IMG/VR virus record: IMGVR_UViG_3300035070_002626
Coordinates: 62,001-126,000 of that record
Strand: one strand, 5' to 3'
DNA length: 64,000 bases
Origin: a virus
Below the pieces are notes generated by a model that was not told the origin of the DNA, ran no database searches, and saw nothing but the letters and a program-made list of their open reading frames with translations. A program made the translations under genes and the position numbers. How positions within the stretch are numbered: position 1 is the stretch's first letter; every line of letters begins with the position of its first letter. Positions 39,484 to 47,160 of this stretch are shown here, in pieces.

Positions 39484-39840
39484 TTATTTTACAAACTGTG
39501 CAAGTTCTGGAGCCTTCCATCCTTCTGGTTTTAATACTTTGCCGTCTTCACGTTTGCGTACTTTGCCTGTGACTGGATCAATCTTAGCAAAGTTTGTGTC
39601 CATTACTTCTTTCCAAGCCGCTTCGCCATCCCAGCCTGCGGCACGAATAGCACCCATAGTAACAACCAGAATGTCTACTAGTGCATCGAGTTGTTCTACT
39701 TTGTCTTGTGCTACTACAGCATCTAACAGTTCATCATATTCTTCGTCAATGAGACTAAGATACATTTTGTAGTTTTCTTCACTAGGTTCTTGATCACACG
39801 CTGTACCAAATTCATCAATGTCTTTGAATGGGTTTGTCAT
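39484..39840 (-). CDS. mazG: MazG-like nucleotide pyrophosphohydrolase
   Basis: 118 residues from ATG 39840 behind AAGGAA. SLIDEEYDELLDAVV supplies the EExxE metal site and EQLDALVDILVVTMGA the second acidic helix, as in phage MazG. It hydrolyses (d)NTPs to monophosphates; in marine phages it was proposed to affect ppGpp or recycle host nucleotides. Start at 39897 is possible but lacks a ribosome site. Confidence 0.85.
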   Translation of the reverse strand: MTNPFKDIDEFGTACDQEPSEENYKMYLSLIDEEYDELLDAVVAQDKVEQLDALVDILVVTMGAIRAAGWDGEAAWKEVMDTNFAKIDPVTGKVRKREDGKVLKPEGWKAPELAQFVK

Positions 39841-39899
39841 TCTATATTCCTTAATTCTTCGTAACATATATTCATGATAACGTTCTTGCATTTTCAACT

Positions 39900-40061
39900 T
39901 TATACTCTATATTCTTGGTTTAATCTATAGTTACAATACGCACTCCATCCATATTCGTATGCAGCATATGCAACTATGAATCCAACATAAGGCAGAAACA
40001 GCACAGTCCATATCAAATCTGCAAACGCAAATGCTATAGCATAATCATACCAGCGTATCAT
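39900..40061 (-). CDS. 53-aa membrane protein
   Basis: ATG 40061 overlaps the ferredoxin stop (ATGA). [20 protein letters not shown] then [15 protein letters not shown] form one or two membrane passes. Coupled to the ferredoxin, but no family known. Confidence 0.6.
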   Translation of the reverse strand: MIRWYDYAIAFAFADLIWTVLFLPYVGFIVAYAAYEYGWSAYCNYRLNQEYRV

Positions 40062-40378
40062 CGTATTAGTAGCTCAATCTTATTTGGAACGCCTTTCCAT
40101 TCAGCAGCGTCTGCTGGCGATTCTCCAACTTCGGTAATCTGATTGTCTTTCCATGCTTCTGCAAGTTCGGCATTTAAATTGATCCAGAATGGTGTGCTTT
40201 CGTCGTCGGCTACAATCGCATCAACTGGGCACTCAGGTACGCACACTGCACAATCAATGCACTCATCAGGATTAATTACCAGCATGTTTTCGCCTTCGTA
40301 AAAACAGTCTACTGGGCATACTGCTACACAATCTTGGTGTTTGCATTTGATACATTCTTCTTCTACAACATATGTCAT
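40058..40378 (-). CDS. fdxA: 7Fe (3Fe-4S/4Fe-4S) ferredoxin, FdxA type
   Basis: 106 residues, same length as Azotobacter vinelandii ferredoxin I and alphaproteobacterial FdxA. N-terminal [17 protein letters not shown] (C9, C12, C17, C21) is the 3Fe-4S region, and [12 protein letters not shown] (C40, C43, C46, C50) the 4Fe-4S site. The C-terminal extension ([15 protein letters not shown]) is the family hallmark. It carries electrons; likely partners are host reductases. Very host-like; an unusual phage auxiliary gene. Confidence 0.92.
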   Translation of the reverse strand: MTYVVEEECIKCKHQDCVAVCPVDCFYEGENMLVINPDECIDCAVCVPECPVDAIVADDESTPFWINLNAELAEAWKDNQITEVGESPADAAEWKGVPNKIELLIR

Positions 40379-40617
40379 TTGTTTAGTAATTCCCAGGCTA
40401 GTTTTTTTTCGATTAACTGCTTTTCCAGCTTTATGTACTCACGCCGAATAGCAGCCAGTTCCGCACTTTCTTGTTCCAATGCTGGATTGGGCACAAGTAT
40501 AGCTAGTTTTTCGTTGATAGCAGCGAGTGTGTCGCTGAGGCTAACGCCATTAATTTCGATGTCTGCATGATCGCCGGTTAGTGAAAGTCTACCGTCAATC
40601 CCTGTTTGATTCATCAT
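40375..40617 (-). CDS. 80-aa coiled-coil phage protein
   Basis: ATG 40617/40614. ISLRET-type motif [20 protein letters not shown], then [15 protein letters not shown] and a coiled coil. Conserved in T4-like marine phages, where it is often near small early genes. Overlaps the ferredoxin start. Confidence 0.65.
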   Translation of the reverse strand: MMNQTGIDGRLSLTGDHADIEINGVSLSDTLAAINEKLAILVPNPALEQESAELAAIRREYIKLEKQLIEKKLAWELLNK

Positions 40618-40774
40618 TTTTTGTTAGTGTCCAGGCACCGTTGACTGTTTCGTTCCATTGTAGTGTATCGCCGACCTTCCAATCTTGTGATTCGAGTAGT
40701 GAATCAGGCAATTGCAGTAACAACTCATCTGGGTTGTTGGGGTCGGCGATAACAGAAAGTTCAACAGTTGGCAT
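40595..40774 (-). CDS. AbrB-like small DNA-binding-fold protein
   Basis: 59 residues from ATG 40774. ADPNNPDELLLQLPDSLLES and WKVGDTLQWNETVNGAWTL match the swapped-hairpin AbrB-like fold (L.LP..L.....W..GD.L.W). May bind DNA or act as an antitoxin-like regulator. Longer start (40852) overlaps the histone-like gene. Confidence 0.7.
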   Translation of the reverse strand: MPTVELSVIADPNNPDELLLQLPDSLLESQDWKVGDTLQWNETVNGAWTLTKNDESNRD

Positions 40775-40775
40775 A

Positions 40776-40952
40776 TTAAAGTGAATTTTTCTTTTCAATG
40801 ATTTCTTTGCGGCGCTCTTTGACTGCTCCACCAATTGCTTGTAGTGCAGCACGAGCTCGTGTTGCAGAGGCTTTTACACCCTTTTCTTCAAATTTAGCAT
40901 GTTCTAACAAGTATGTTTCAAATTGTTCAACAAGTGTATCATGGGCTGACAT
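40776..40952 (-). CDS. Small histone H1-like basic protein
   Basis: 58 residues from ATG 40952 with AGGAG. MSAHDTLVEQFETYLLEHAK followed by EEKGVKASATRARAALQAIG and a basic tail (KERRKEIIEKK). This composition and the TRAR-AL motif are typical of small H1-like proteins in marine bacteria and their phages. Probably DNA-binding. Confidence 0.75.
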   Translation of the reverse strand: MSAHDTLVEQFETYLLEHAKFEEKGVKASATRARAALQAIGGAVKERRKEIIEKKNSL

Positions 40953-40968
40953 AAATTTTATCTCCTAA

Positions 40969-41238
40969 TTAATGTACGGTAGCTGAAGCAGGCACAAAGC
41001 TTTCTAACTCTGTTTCCATTTCTTCTAATTGTTCGTAAAAGTTATCTGGTAACTCTATTGCTTCTTCGTCATGTTCGCAAGCCACATCATTGGGTACTCC
41101 CAGCATTCTCATGAGCCCACCAATGTGTACTAGTTTCACACCGTTGTCAAACATTGCTGCACACAACGACAGTACCATTCCAGCAACTGCGTCATCTTTG
41201 CCAAATATCTCTTCGAGTTTATCGTAGCTTTTAAACAT
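40969..41238 (-). CDS. 89-aa acidic protein, unknown
   Basis: MFKSYDKLEEIFGKDDAVAG then MVLSLCAAMFDNGVKLVHIG form a helical pair; the C-terminus is acidic (YEQLEEMETELESF). A box GCTAAATA (41247) lies 8 nt before the ATG. No family recognised. Confidence 0.6.
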   Translation of the reverse strand: MFKSYDKLEEIFGKDDAVAGMVLSLCAAMFDNGVKLVHIGGLMRMLGVPNDVACEHDEEAIELPDNFYEQLEEMETELESFVPASATVH

Positions 41239-41246
41239 TACAGTGA

Positions 41247-41254
41247 TATTTAGC
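41247..41254 (-). promoter_or_regulatory. Late-type box GCTAAATA, 8 nt before ATG
   Basis: GCTAAATA-TCACTGTA-ATG(41238); predicted 3-nt leader, close to leaderless. Confidence 0.35.
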
Positions 41255-41276
41255 CACAGATTGTCCTAGTACGAAG

Positions 41277-41888
41277 TTATTCATTTTTTTTGTACCTTAC
41301 TACAGCTCTGTTTGTTCTGATATATACTTCACTTTCGATGGTATATTCTTTTCCTAAGAAATTGTTAATATCTGCTAGTGAGATCTCATGGTCGGTGTGT
41401 GTGTCTATCACCAAGTGAGTACAGTTAAGATTTTTGTATATTTCAAATTGATCGTCCACATAATGATTCACACTTAACAAAAATATTGTTTCAGCAGTTA
41501 GATCAAAATCTTCTGCTCTAGAGGTTGCACAATGAGTTTTGGTTGTTGTTGTTCTGCCAATTAGGTCACTAACATAATTTGCAATAGTAAAGTGTGATTT
41601 GTCTGGATCTATACATATCAACTCGCTTGGTTGCAGTTTAGCAAACCAAGGTATTTTAGTGCCGTATTCGCAGCCAATGTCTAGGACTTTTTTATTATTA
41701 ATAATGTCTTTGTTATCAACAAAAATAGTTTTGAACATCAATTCTAGTTCTTGAGGAAATTCCCAAGGTGTGTACACCGGTCGTTGGATATATTCTTCCC
41801 ACGGTAAGTTTGCAGGATCTATATCTTCAAAGTGTAGATGATTGATATACTCAAACATTCTTTTGTCGAGTTCAGACAGTGTTGTCAT
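41277..41888 (-). CDS. Class I SAM-dependent methyltransferase-like protein
   Basis: 203 residues. Motif I KKVLDIGCEYGTKIPWFAK, acidic loop LICIDPDKSHFTIAN, and later IFLLSVNHYVDD. Substrate unknown (small molecule or DNA base possible). It lacks a clear DNA-methyltransferase DPPY motif. A second methyltransferase-like gene is at 46340. Confidence 0.75.
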   Translation of the reverse strand: MTTLSELDKRMFEYINHLHFEDIDPANLPWEEYIQRPVYTPWEFPQELELMFKTIFVDNKDIINNKKVLDIGCEYGTKIPWFAKLQPSELICIDPDKSHFTIANYVSDLIGRTTTTKTHCATSRAEDFDLTAETIFLLSVNHYVDDQFEIYKNLNCTHLVIDTHTDHEISLADINNFLGKEYTIESEVYIRTNRAVVRYKKNE

Positions 41889-42262
41889 TCCAATTCAAGC
41901 TCCGAAACATCAACGTCCATGAATCCAGTTTGTTGCAAAATCTCAATAGGAGATACATCTACTTTACGTGAACGAATTTCACTTAGTGAAAACTCTTTTT
42001 TGAATTCGCCTTTTTTGGCTTCCTTCATAATTTCATAAAGCTTGCTGGTAACAGCATAGCCGTCATCACCAGGCCAGTCGAGGCTTTCCAAATGCTTTAG
42101 TGCTTCAAGTTTAGTCATTGGCTCTGGCAGCTCAATCAAATTAATTGGATCACAGCCGTTTTTTAGAAGAATTTTATATCGGCTTACAAAATCATTGGCA
42201 AAGCGAACTTTAGTAATACCGTGCTGTGTTGCTGTACCAGCAACTGTGAATGTTTTTTCCAT
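41885..42262 (-). CDS. Phage-conserved protein, unknown
   Basis: 125 residues. VRFANDFVSRYKILLKNGCD and LPEPMTKLEALKHLESLD are conserved in marine T4-like phages. Alpha/beta with an acidic end (DVDVSELELE). Overlaps the methyltransferase start by 4 bases. Confidence 0.65.
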   Translation of the reverse strand: MEKTFTVAGTATQHGITKVRFANDFVSRYKILLKNGCDPINLIELPEPMTKLEALKHLESLDWPGDDGYAVTSKLYEIMKEAKKGEFKKEFSLSEIRSRKVDVSPIEILQQTGFMDVDVSELELE

Positions 42263-42921
42263 TACATTGTTTCCTTGATCTTTACTCTATTTAAAATAGT
42301 TACGTTTTCCGCATGTTTTTTAACAGTGCCGCGGATTTCCACTGTAGTACCCGGTGTGTATTCTTTGCTGTTATAAAAGCTGGTTTTGTGTCCTTCTTTT
42401 GTAATAGCAACATACCGAAACTTTTCATACTGTTGGATATAGTAGCAGGATGCTACTGTGACTTGTGTGTCAACACGCATGCCAACTTCGCTAACATAGC
42501 CCCACACAGAATGTTGTGTTAATGACTCTTCTTGAACTTGGCGTTGATAACTTGCAATTTGGCTGTTAACAACACCAATTTTACTTCTGTCCTGTGGCAC
42601 AATAAACTCTTCCAAAGATATTGTACTAGCCAGCACACTTTCAAAGTCTGACAATCGACCAGACAATGCTTTCATTGCCAAGCGACTGGACAAGTATTGT
42701 TGTGCTTCTTTGCCTGTTTGGCGATCTTGCTCAGTAACAACACCATCAGCAAGAGCTTGTTTTGCAACATCTCGATTGGGTATTTTAACCACAATATGCG
42801 TATCATTTTCGTCAATTGCATATTGTGGCATTTTAATATAGCCGCCATTAACATTGGTTGCATGCACTGCGGCGCCCCATATGTCAGCTGCTGAATACGC
42901 CACTGGATCTGTTTTAGGCAT
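42262..42921 (-). CDS. Phage-conserved protein, unknown
   Basis: 219 residues from ATG 42921 (a reading to 42972 overlaps the upstream gene further). Contains DPVAYSAADIWGAAVHATNV, a charged middle, and TPGTTVEIRGTVKKHAENVT, an OB-like strand set. Shared by T4-like marine phages; possibly DNA-related. Confidence 0.65.
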   Translation of the reverse strand: MPKTDPVAYSAADIWGAAVHATNVNGGYIKMPQYAIDENDTHIVVKIPNRDVAKQALADGVVTEQDRQTGKEAQQYLSSRLAMKALSGRLSDFESVLASTISLEEFIVPQDRSKIGVVNSQIASYQRQVQEESLTQHSVWGYVSEVGMRVDTQVTVASCYYIQQYEKFRYVAITKEGHKTSFYNSKEYTPGTTVEIRGTVKKHAENVTILNRVKIKETM

Positions 42922-43273
42922 TTTCACGCTCCACGACTTTAAAGCCAAACACTGCACATTTGTAAACAACACCGTCTACAACAAAGCGGTCACCCATCAT
43001 GCTTGAACGTTGACCCATTCCATCTGGGCGTGTGTAAAGCACAGTAACGTCTTCGTTGTAGTCACCGTTTTCCAGACCGTCTTCGAAAGTTTTTTGTTTA
43101 ATACTCCAGGAGCCCAATACATTGTTTGTCCAACGATAAGCATACTCAAGGCAATCAGTTGTAGTACCAAATGCCGAAATTTCTTCCGGAACACTAACTA
43201 TTGCTACATCACGGAAGCCTTCTACATTACCTGTGTTACGATCTGTTTTTGCGTGTTGTACAAGAATTTGCAT
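42914..43273 (-). CDS. Early protein, unknown
   Basis: 119 residues from ATG 43273 behind AGGAGA. MQILVQHAKTDRNTGNVEGF then DCLEYAYRWTNNVLGSWSI; beta-rich. First gene after the promoter at 43299. Confidence 0.6.
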   Translation of the reverse strand: MQILVQHAKTDRNTGNVEGFRDVAIVSVPEEISAFGTTTDCLEYAYRWTNNVLGSWSIKQKTFEDGLENGDYNEDVTVLYTRPDGMGQRSSMMGDRFVVDGVVYKCAVFGFKVVERENA

Positions 43274-43298
43274 GGTATTTCTCCTAACTGTTACATAC

Positions 43299-43327
43299 AG
43301 TATAACCGAAATGTAATAAAAGGTCAA
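43299..43327 (-). promoter_or_regulatory. Early sigma70 promoter TTGACC-17-TATACT
   Basis: -35 at 43322-43327, -10 at 43299-43304, GG before the -35. Heads the 43273-38.5 kb run. Confidence 0.68.
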
Positions 43328-43350
43328 CCTTTATTTTGCATATTTGAGAA

Positions 43351-43548
43351 TTAATTTAGTCCTAACGTAGCAATGTATATTTTTGCTTTTGTCAGCTCAT
43401 TAACTTGTTGTGTTACAGTGTGTGCCGCCGAACCAGTTGAACCAAACATAGTATCGTGTTGTATTGTTTGAACAGCATAGTATCCCAGTACTATGCTTAT
43501 GATTGTGATCATTACAAGACCAATAGTGTTATCTGTTGTATCGTGCAT
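43351..43548 (-). CDS. 65-aa membrane-anchored protein
   Basis: NTIGLVMITIISIVLGYYAV is one membrane helix after a short polar N-terminus; the rest is polar and helical. Behind an early promoter at 43596. No family. Confidence 0.55.
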   Translation of the reverse strand: MHDTTDNTIGLVMITIISIVLGYYAVQTIQHDTMFGSTGSAAHTVTQQVNELTKAKIYIATLGLN

Positions 43549-43595
43549 TATATTTCTCCGATGATAAGGCAGTGGATTGCCGTTCTAGTATATAC

Positions 43596-43624
43596 AGTAT
43601 AGCCGATCTTGATAAAAAGGTCAA
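43596..43624 (-). promoter_or_regulatory. Early sigma70 promoter TTGACC-17-TATACT
   Basis: -35 at 43619-43624, -10 at 43596-43601. Confidence 0.66.
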
Positions 43625-43639
43625 CCTAAATCGTATCAA

Positions 43640-43819
43640 TTAATCAAAAAAGTTTCCTTCAATCCAGCAGAATTTCGTTGGGCCATCACTCCAGGCGCCC
43701 TGTTTGTATTGCTTATTTCCCCATAGTAATTCACGATTTGCATCTTCCATTACAGACAGTGCAGTCTTGCCTTGTACTTTAAAAGTTTTACCATACGCTT
43801 CAAAAGTAAATGTTTGCAT
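43640..43819 (-). CDS. 59-aa protein, unknown
   Basis: ATG 43819 with AGGAG, and the stop lies just before the next promoter. MQTFTFEAYGKTFKVQGKTA, then VMEDANRELLWGNKQYKQG: a mixed alpha/beta small protein. No family. Confidence 0.6.
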   Translation of the reverse strand: MQTFTFEAYGKTFKVQGKTALSVMEDANRELLWGNKQYKQGAWSDGPTKFCWIEGNFFD

Positions 43820-44001
43820 TACACTGTCTCCTGCATGTTGCTTTCGATGCGGGCTTCATTTTTAATAAGATCTTCGATGATCATATCAAGTTCAACTTGG
43901 ATGTCTGACTTGGACATATCAAATGTGTTGGAGCGACGAAGCAACCCAGACAGTTTGTTTTTCATTGTAATTGTGTCTTGGATGTCATTTACGATAAGCA
44001 T
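43819..44001 (-). CDS. 60-aa helical protein, unknown
   Basis: MLIVNDIQDTITMKNKLSGL then LRRSNTFDMSKSDIQVELDM; strongly helical and acidic/basic alternating. Shares its last base with the next gene's ATG. Promoter at 44026. Confidence 0.55.
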   Translation of the reverse strand: MLIVNDIQDTITMKNKLSGLLRRSNTFDMSKSDIQVELDMIIEDLIKNEARIESNMQETV

Positions 44002-44025
44002 GTTTTTCTCCTAGCTGTTACATAT

Positions 44026-44054
44026 AGTATAGCCTAAAACAATAAAAAGGTCAA
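44026..44054 (-). promoter_or_regulatory. Early sigma70 promoter TTGACC-17-TATACT
   Basis: -35 at 44049-44054, -10 at 44026-44031. Drives the 44001-43640 pair. Confidence 0.68.
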
Positions 44055-44075
44055 CCTGTATTTTGCATTAATCGT

Positions 44076-44100
44076 AAAAAAAAGCCACCCTAGGGCAGCT
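44076..44100 (-). terminator. Rho-independent terminator after the winged-helix gene
   Basis: Read on the minus strand: AGCTGCCC-TA-GGGTGGCT (two wobble pairs) followed by eight T. It lies between the 44131 stop and the next promoter. Confidence 0.75.
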
Positions 44101-44130
44101 TTTTTAGTTGTAAATTTAAACTGTTAAAGT

Positions 44131-44409
44131 TTAGGCTGCGGCACGTGATGCAGCCGCAAGTGCTTTGTAACCAGCAGCAACAACAGCACGAGATGGGCGA
44201 CCCAAGCGATACTTGATTTTCACACGACCCTTAGTGTCTGTTGACTCGTTAGCATAGATAGCAAAGCCTTTCATGCGCAATGCTGATACAGTTGCACGAG
44301 CATTACCTACGCCGAAGCGTGCTGAAATTTGCTTGCCTGTGAGTTGCTCACCAGCCATAAGTGCATTAAGTACTTTATCTTGCTTTGTTGTGGTAGTTGT
44401 GGTTGTCAT
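44131..44409 (-). CDS. Winged-helix DNA-binding protein
   Basis: 92 residues. TKQDKVLNALMAGEQLTGKQ, then ISARFGVGNARATVSALRMK is a helix-turn-helix, followed by the wing (KGFAIYANESTDTKGRVKI). The C-terminus RPSRAVVAAGYKALAAASR is basic. Conserved in many marine phages; probable early transcription regulator. Threonine-run start (MTTTTTTTK). Confidence 0.8.
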   Translation of the reverse strand: MTTTTTTTKQDKVLNALMAGEQLTGKQISARFGVGNARATVSALRMKGFAIYANESTDTKGRVKIKYRLGRPSRAVVAAGYKALAAASRAAA

Positions 44410-44463
44410 ATTAATTTGTCTCCAATTGTGATTTCGCTGTTAGTTTTCTAACAACATGCAAAC

Positions 44464-44492
44464 AGTGTAGCATCAAACGACCAAGTTGTCAA
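44464..44492 (-). promoter_or_regulatory. Early sigma70 promoter TTGACA-17-TACACT
   Basis: -35 at 44487-44492, -10 at 44464-44469. Heads the winged-helix gene alone, which ends at the 44076 terminator. Confidence 0.62.
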
Positions 44493-44522
44493 ACCCAACA
44501 TTGTCCGTTTTGATGATTTCGG

Positions 44523-45212
44523 TTAGAACAATAATTTAAAACCAAACTCGGTGGTAGTGTTTTGCGGTTCATACAATCCGTTGTTAACAGATGAATCGGC
44601 AATGTTCCAGTGCGTGGCAAACACACCATAGTTGTGATTGGGCAACCATTCTAATTCAACTCCATAGCCACTGTCTTGGGTATTAGTTGTTTGAGAATAG
44701 CCTGCTTGGGTTATGTAACTAGTTTGGTTACCACTGATTAGATAGTTAACTTGATATTTGAAATACCCACCACGGTTGTTGTATATTATATTGCCAAGCG
44801 GTGCGTATAGATACTGCGACCTTCTGTTGTATGTGAAGTGTCCAGTAGATGATTGTTTGCCGCCCCAACGATCATTTAGCTGCCGAAAGCCTAGCCCGAT
44901 ATAAAAAGAATTATATTTGTATGATATTTCGCCCGACAGACCTGTTGTGAGGTCATTTTTAGTTTTGCCAGTATTACTCGACGTATAGTCTGTTGTGCCG
45001 ACAAAATACTTTGCATTGCCAACAAATCCGTTTTGATATCGAGACTTGTAATCTTGATATCCAATGCCAGCAAATCCGTATGACGAAGCCTTGGACATTA
45101 AACCCGGCTCGGTATACTTGTAATCGTATAGTTCAACAAAGTACTGCGAAGTATCAGCCGCGGTACTCGGTGTGCCAAACGCTAGTGCAACGGCTGTTAA
45201 GTGCGATTTCAT
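44523..45212 (-). CDS. Outer-membrane beta-barrel protein
   Basis: 229 residues. A signal peptide (HLTAVALAFGTPSTAAD) is followed by repeated amphipathic strands rich in Tyr/Gly/Asn (FYIGLGFRQLNDRW, YLYAPLGNIIYNN, YFKYQVNYLIS). It ends in FGFKLLF, a C-terminal aromatic signature recognised by BamA. Such a barrel in a phage would be put in the host outer membrane, maybe to block superinfection or alter a receptor. Overlaps the SleB gene by 4 bases. Confidence 0.75.
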   Translation of the reverse strand: MKSHLTAVALAFGTPSTAADTSQYFVELYDYKYTEPGLMSKASSYGFAGIGYQDYKSRYQNGFVGNAKYFVGTTDYTSSNTGKTKNDLTTGLSGEISYKYNSFYIGLGFRQLNDRWGGKQSSTGHFTYNRRSQYLYAPLGNIIYNNRGGYFKYQVNYLISGNQTSYITQAGYSQTTNTQDSGYGVELEWLPNHNYGVFATHWNIADSSVNNGLYEPQNTTTEFGFKLLF

Positions 45213-45676
45213 TTGCGTTTTTTCTCTCTATAAAACAAGTGGTCATCAATTTGCCCAACAAAGTTAAAGTCTGGGCGCCAGTTTGGTTTGACATTCTTGG
45301 CATGATACCACATGGACCCATCTGTGCCATCGTATCCTTGCTGGTGTAATACCAATGCTTCTGATGCCAACACTTGTGCAGCTTCCCATGCTTCTTGATC
45401 TTTAGGAGCATCACTAAGTCCATCGCAATACCAACTAAACTGGCACATATGGCGTTTCATTGATCCGTCTTTGTTTTTTACACCTTGGTACACCACGCCG
45501 CAAATTGTATCTGGAAAACGCTTGCTGTTGACACGATTAAACACCACATGTGATACTGCTACTTTTCCTGCCACGCTTTGGTTACGTGCTTCAAAGTAAA
45601 TATTCTTGGCAAGACACTCGTGCTCTGCTGGGCTGCTAAAGGCTACTGTTAAACTTATGATTGCTTCTGCTAACAT
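45209..45676 (-). CDS. SleB-type cell wall hydrolase
   Basis: 155 residues. CLAKNIYFEARNQSVAGKVA and SHVVFNRV are the Hydrolase_2 (SleB) core with the catalytic Glu; CQFSWYCDG and MWYHAKNVKPNW follow. These enzymes cleave peptidoglycan glycan strands. A signal-like hydrophobic N-terminus (LAEAIISLTVAFSSPAE) suggests export. Common in marine phages. Together with the barrel it forms a two-gene envelope operon under the 45712 promoter. Confidence 0.85.
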   Translation of the reverse strand: MLAEAIISLTVAFSSPAEHECLAKNIYFEARNQSVAGKVAVSHVVFNRVNSKRFPDTICGVVYQGVKNKDGSMKRHMCQFSWYCDGLSDAPKDQEAWEAAQVLASEALVLHQQGYDGTDGSMWYHAKNVKPNWRPDFNFVGQIDDHLFYREKKRK

Positions 45677-45711
45677 TGTTTGCTCCTGTTTTTTATTCTC
45701 TTTGTAGTTAT

Positions 45712-45740
45712 ACTATAACCGAAACTAAAGAAAAGGTCAA
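45712..45740 (-). promoter_or_regulatory. Early sigma70 promoter TTGACC-17-TATAGT
   Basis: -35 at 45735-45740, -10 at 45712-45717. Drives the SleB/barrel operon, divergent from the plus-strand block. Confidence 0.68.
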
Positions 45741-45797
45741 CCTCTAAATGCCAAAAAGTTTATTTTTCTTGAGTATATTTTACAGATAATTAAATGT

Positions 45798-46343
45798 ATG
45801 ACAACATCTTTACCCAAGTATGAGTTTTTCACAGGTGTGCCCGGCAGTCGCTGGAGTGGAATAGCACAAGAAATCAAACTAAATCCAGAATACAACACAT
45901 CAGACAGGGCACCACATCGTGTGTACACACATGGTGACTTTTCTGGACACAAGGATGCATACTTTGGCACGGGCATGGAATTCAATACCGACTTAGATGA
46001 GTATAACTTGGATGCACCATTTTCAAAAGCCGGCGGCATTAAGTTATTAATGAGCCACGAATGGCCTTATTATTTCGACGAGATTGTTGAACGCTACCCG
46101 GATGCTTGGATAACACTTGTGTATCGGCCAGGTCCTGCTAGCATGCAATGGTGGTTACAAGCCGGCGGATTTGATATCACATACCCAAACTATGATTGGT
46201 ACCAAAATGAATCAACTATGGCTGTTCAGATTCATCAACAGAACAAATTAATACTTGACTTTGCTCGCCAACATAAGTTACAATGGGCACAACATAAAAA
46301 ACACAGCGACATCCTCATGACCACGCTAAAAGGCATTCAATGA
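45798..46343 (+). CDS. Sulfotransferase-like P-loop protein
   Basis: 181 residues. FFTGVPGSRWSGIAQEI is a phosphosulfate-binding P-loop like those of sulfotransferases (GxPGSxW). The later DAWITLVYRPGPASMQWW corresponds to the 3'-phosphate strand. Conserved in pelagiphage-type viruses, function unproven. No Shine-Dalgarno; a degenerate box GATAATTA lies 5 nt before the ATG. Overlaps the next ATG by 4 bases. Confidence 0.65.
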   Translation: MTTSLPKYEFFTGVPGSRWSGIAQEIKLNPEYNTSDRAPHRVYTHGDFSGHKDAYFGTGMEFNTDLDEYNLDAPFSKAGGIKLLMSHEWPYYFDEIVERYPDAWITLVYRPGPASMQWWLQAGGFDITYPNYDWYQNESTMAVQIHQQNKLILDFARQHKLQWAQHKKHSDILMTTLKGIQ

Positions 46344-47020
46344 ATCATAAAATCTTAAATAAACTGGAGCAAATGCTGCATACTAGTCCGCAGTTGTTGC
46401 GCAACAAAAACACACTGCATCAGGCTATCCAGGGTACATTCAATGTTTCACTCGACAGTGTAGATTATAATAATATCGGCGAGCTGGTTGATCGAATTGA
46501 CGACAAAGTGCTGGACGAATACTTTAGAAATCACTGGCAAGGCGAAATGTCAAAATATAAGTACAGCGGCCCAGCATTAATTGACGAAGTTAACAAACTA
46601 AAACCACGCAAAGTACTAGACATCGGATGTGGCTATCACGAGTTCAAACACAAGATTGATAATATTATAGGTATTGACCCCTACAATGATGCTGCTGATT
46701 TGACTGTTAAATTGCTGGATCATCACCCGCAAGAAAAATATGATGTAGTGCTAGCACTGGGATCAATCAACTTTGGCAGCACAGATAAAGTTTTTGCAGA
46801 ACTAGAACATGCAGTAAACTTGTGCAACCCAGGTGCGATTATGTTCTTTAGAGCAAACCCTGGCTTGCCGCACCACAAGGATGAATCAAACTGGATATCA
46901 TTTTATCCATGGGATAGCAACTTTGTAGTTAACTGTGCTACACAATTAAACGTTGATATTCTTGATTTAAGAACCGATAGTCATAAAAATCGACTGTACT
47001 TTGTCTGGCGTACTAAATAA
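46340..47020 (+). CDS. SAM-dependent methyltransferase-like protein
   Basis: 226 residues. N-terminal 85 residues are helical. Motif I KVLDIGCGYHEFKHKI, then IIGIDPYNDAADL and KYDVVLALGSINFGS are a class I methyltransferase core. Its pairing with the P-loop gene upstream suggests a two-step modification. AAAAGG precedes the ATG. Confidence 0.7.
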   Translation: MNHKILNKLEQMLHTSPQLLRNKNTLHQAIQGTFNVSLDSVDYNNIGELVDRIDDKVLDEYFRNHWQGEMSKYKYSGPALIDEVNKLKPRKVLDIGCGYHEFKHKIDNIIGIDPYNDAADLTVKLLDHHPQEKYDVVLALGSINFGSTDKVFAELEHAVNLCNPGAIMFFRANPGLPHHKDESNWISFYPWDSNFVVNCATQLNVDILDLRTDSHKNRLYFVWRTK

Positions 47021-47028
47021 ATTTAACA

Positions 47029-47070
47029 AGAAAAGCTAACGCTCGAATGTAAAGAAGTTCAGCTTTTTCT
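47029..47070 (+). terminator. Hairpin terminator after the methyltransferase gene
   Basis: AGAAAAGCT (47029-47037) pairs with AGCTTTTTCT (47061-47070) with one bulged T. Lies directly after the 47020 stop. Confidence 0.45.
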
Positions 47071-47160
47071 ATCCCAATAATTTTTAACTCGGGCGAGTAA
47101 TCGTCTGTCTCTGACTAGTCTCATTGAGATTAGCCAGATTTTTCCTATGAAGGCTGCACT
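47071..47160 (+). promoter_or_regulatory. Leader region of tctA with an 8-bp hairpin
   Basis: CTAGTCTC-ATT-GAGATTAG forms a tight hairpin, with GAAGG before ATG 47161. No clear promoter motif was recognised. It may be a regulatory leader. Confidence 0.35.

Noticed and set aside
45785-45792. Late box GATAATTA before the 45798 gene
   Set aside because: Has the 5-nt spacing but deviates from ATAAATA, so it was not counted among the supported boxes.
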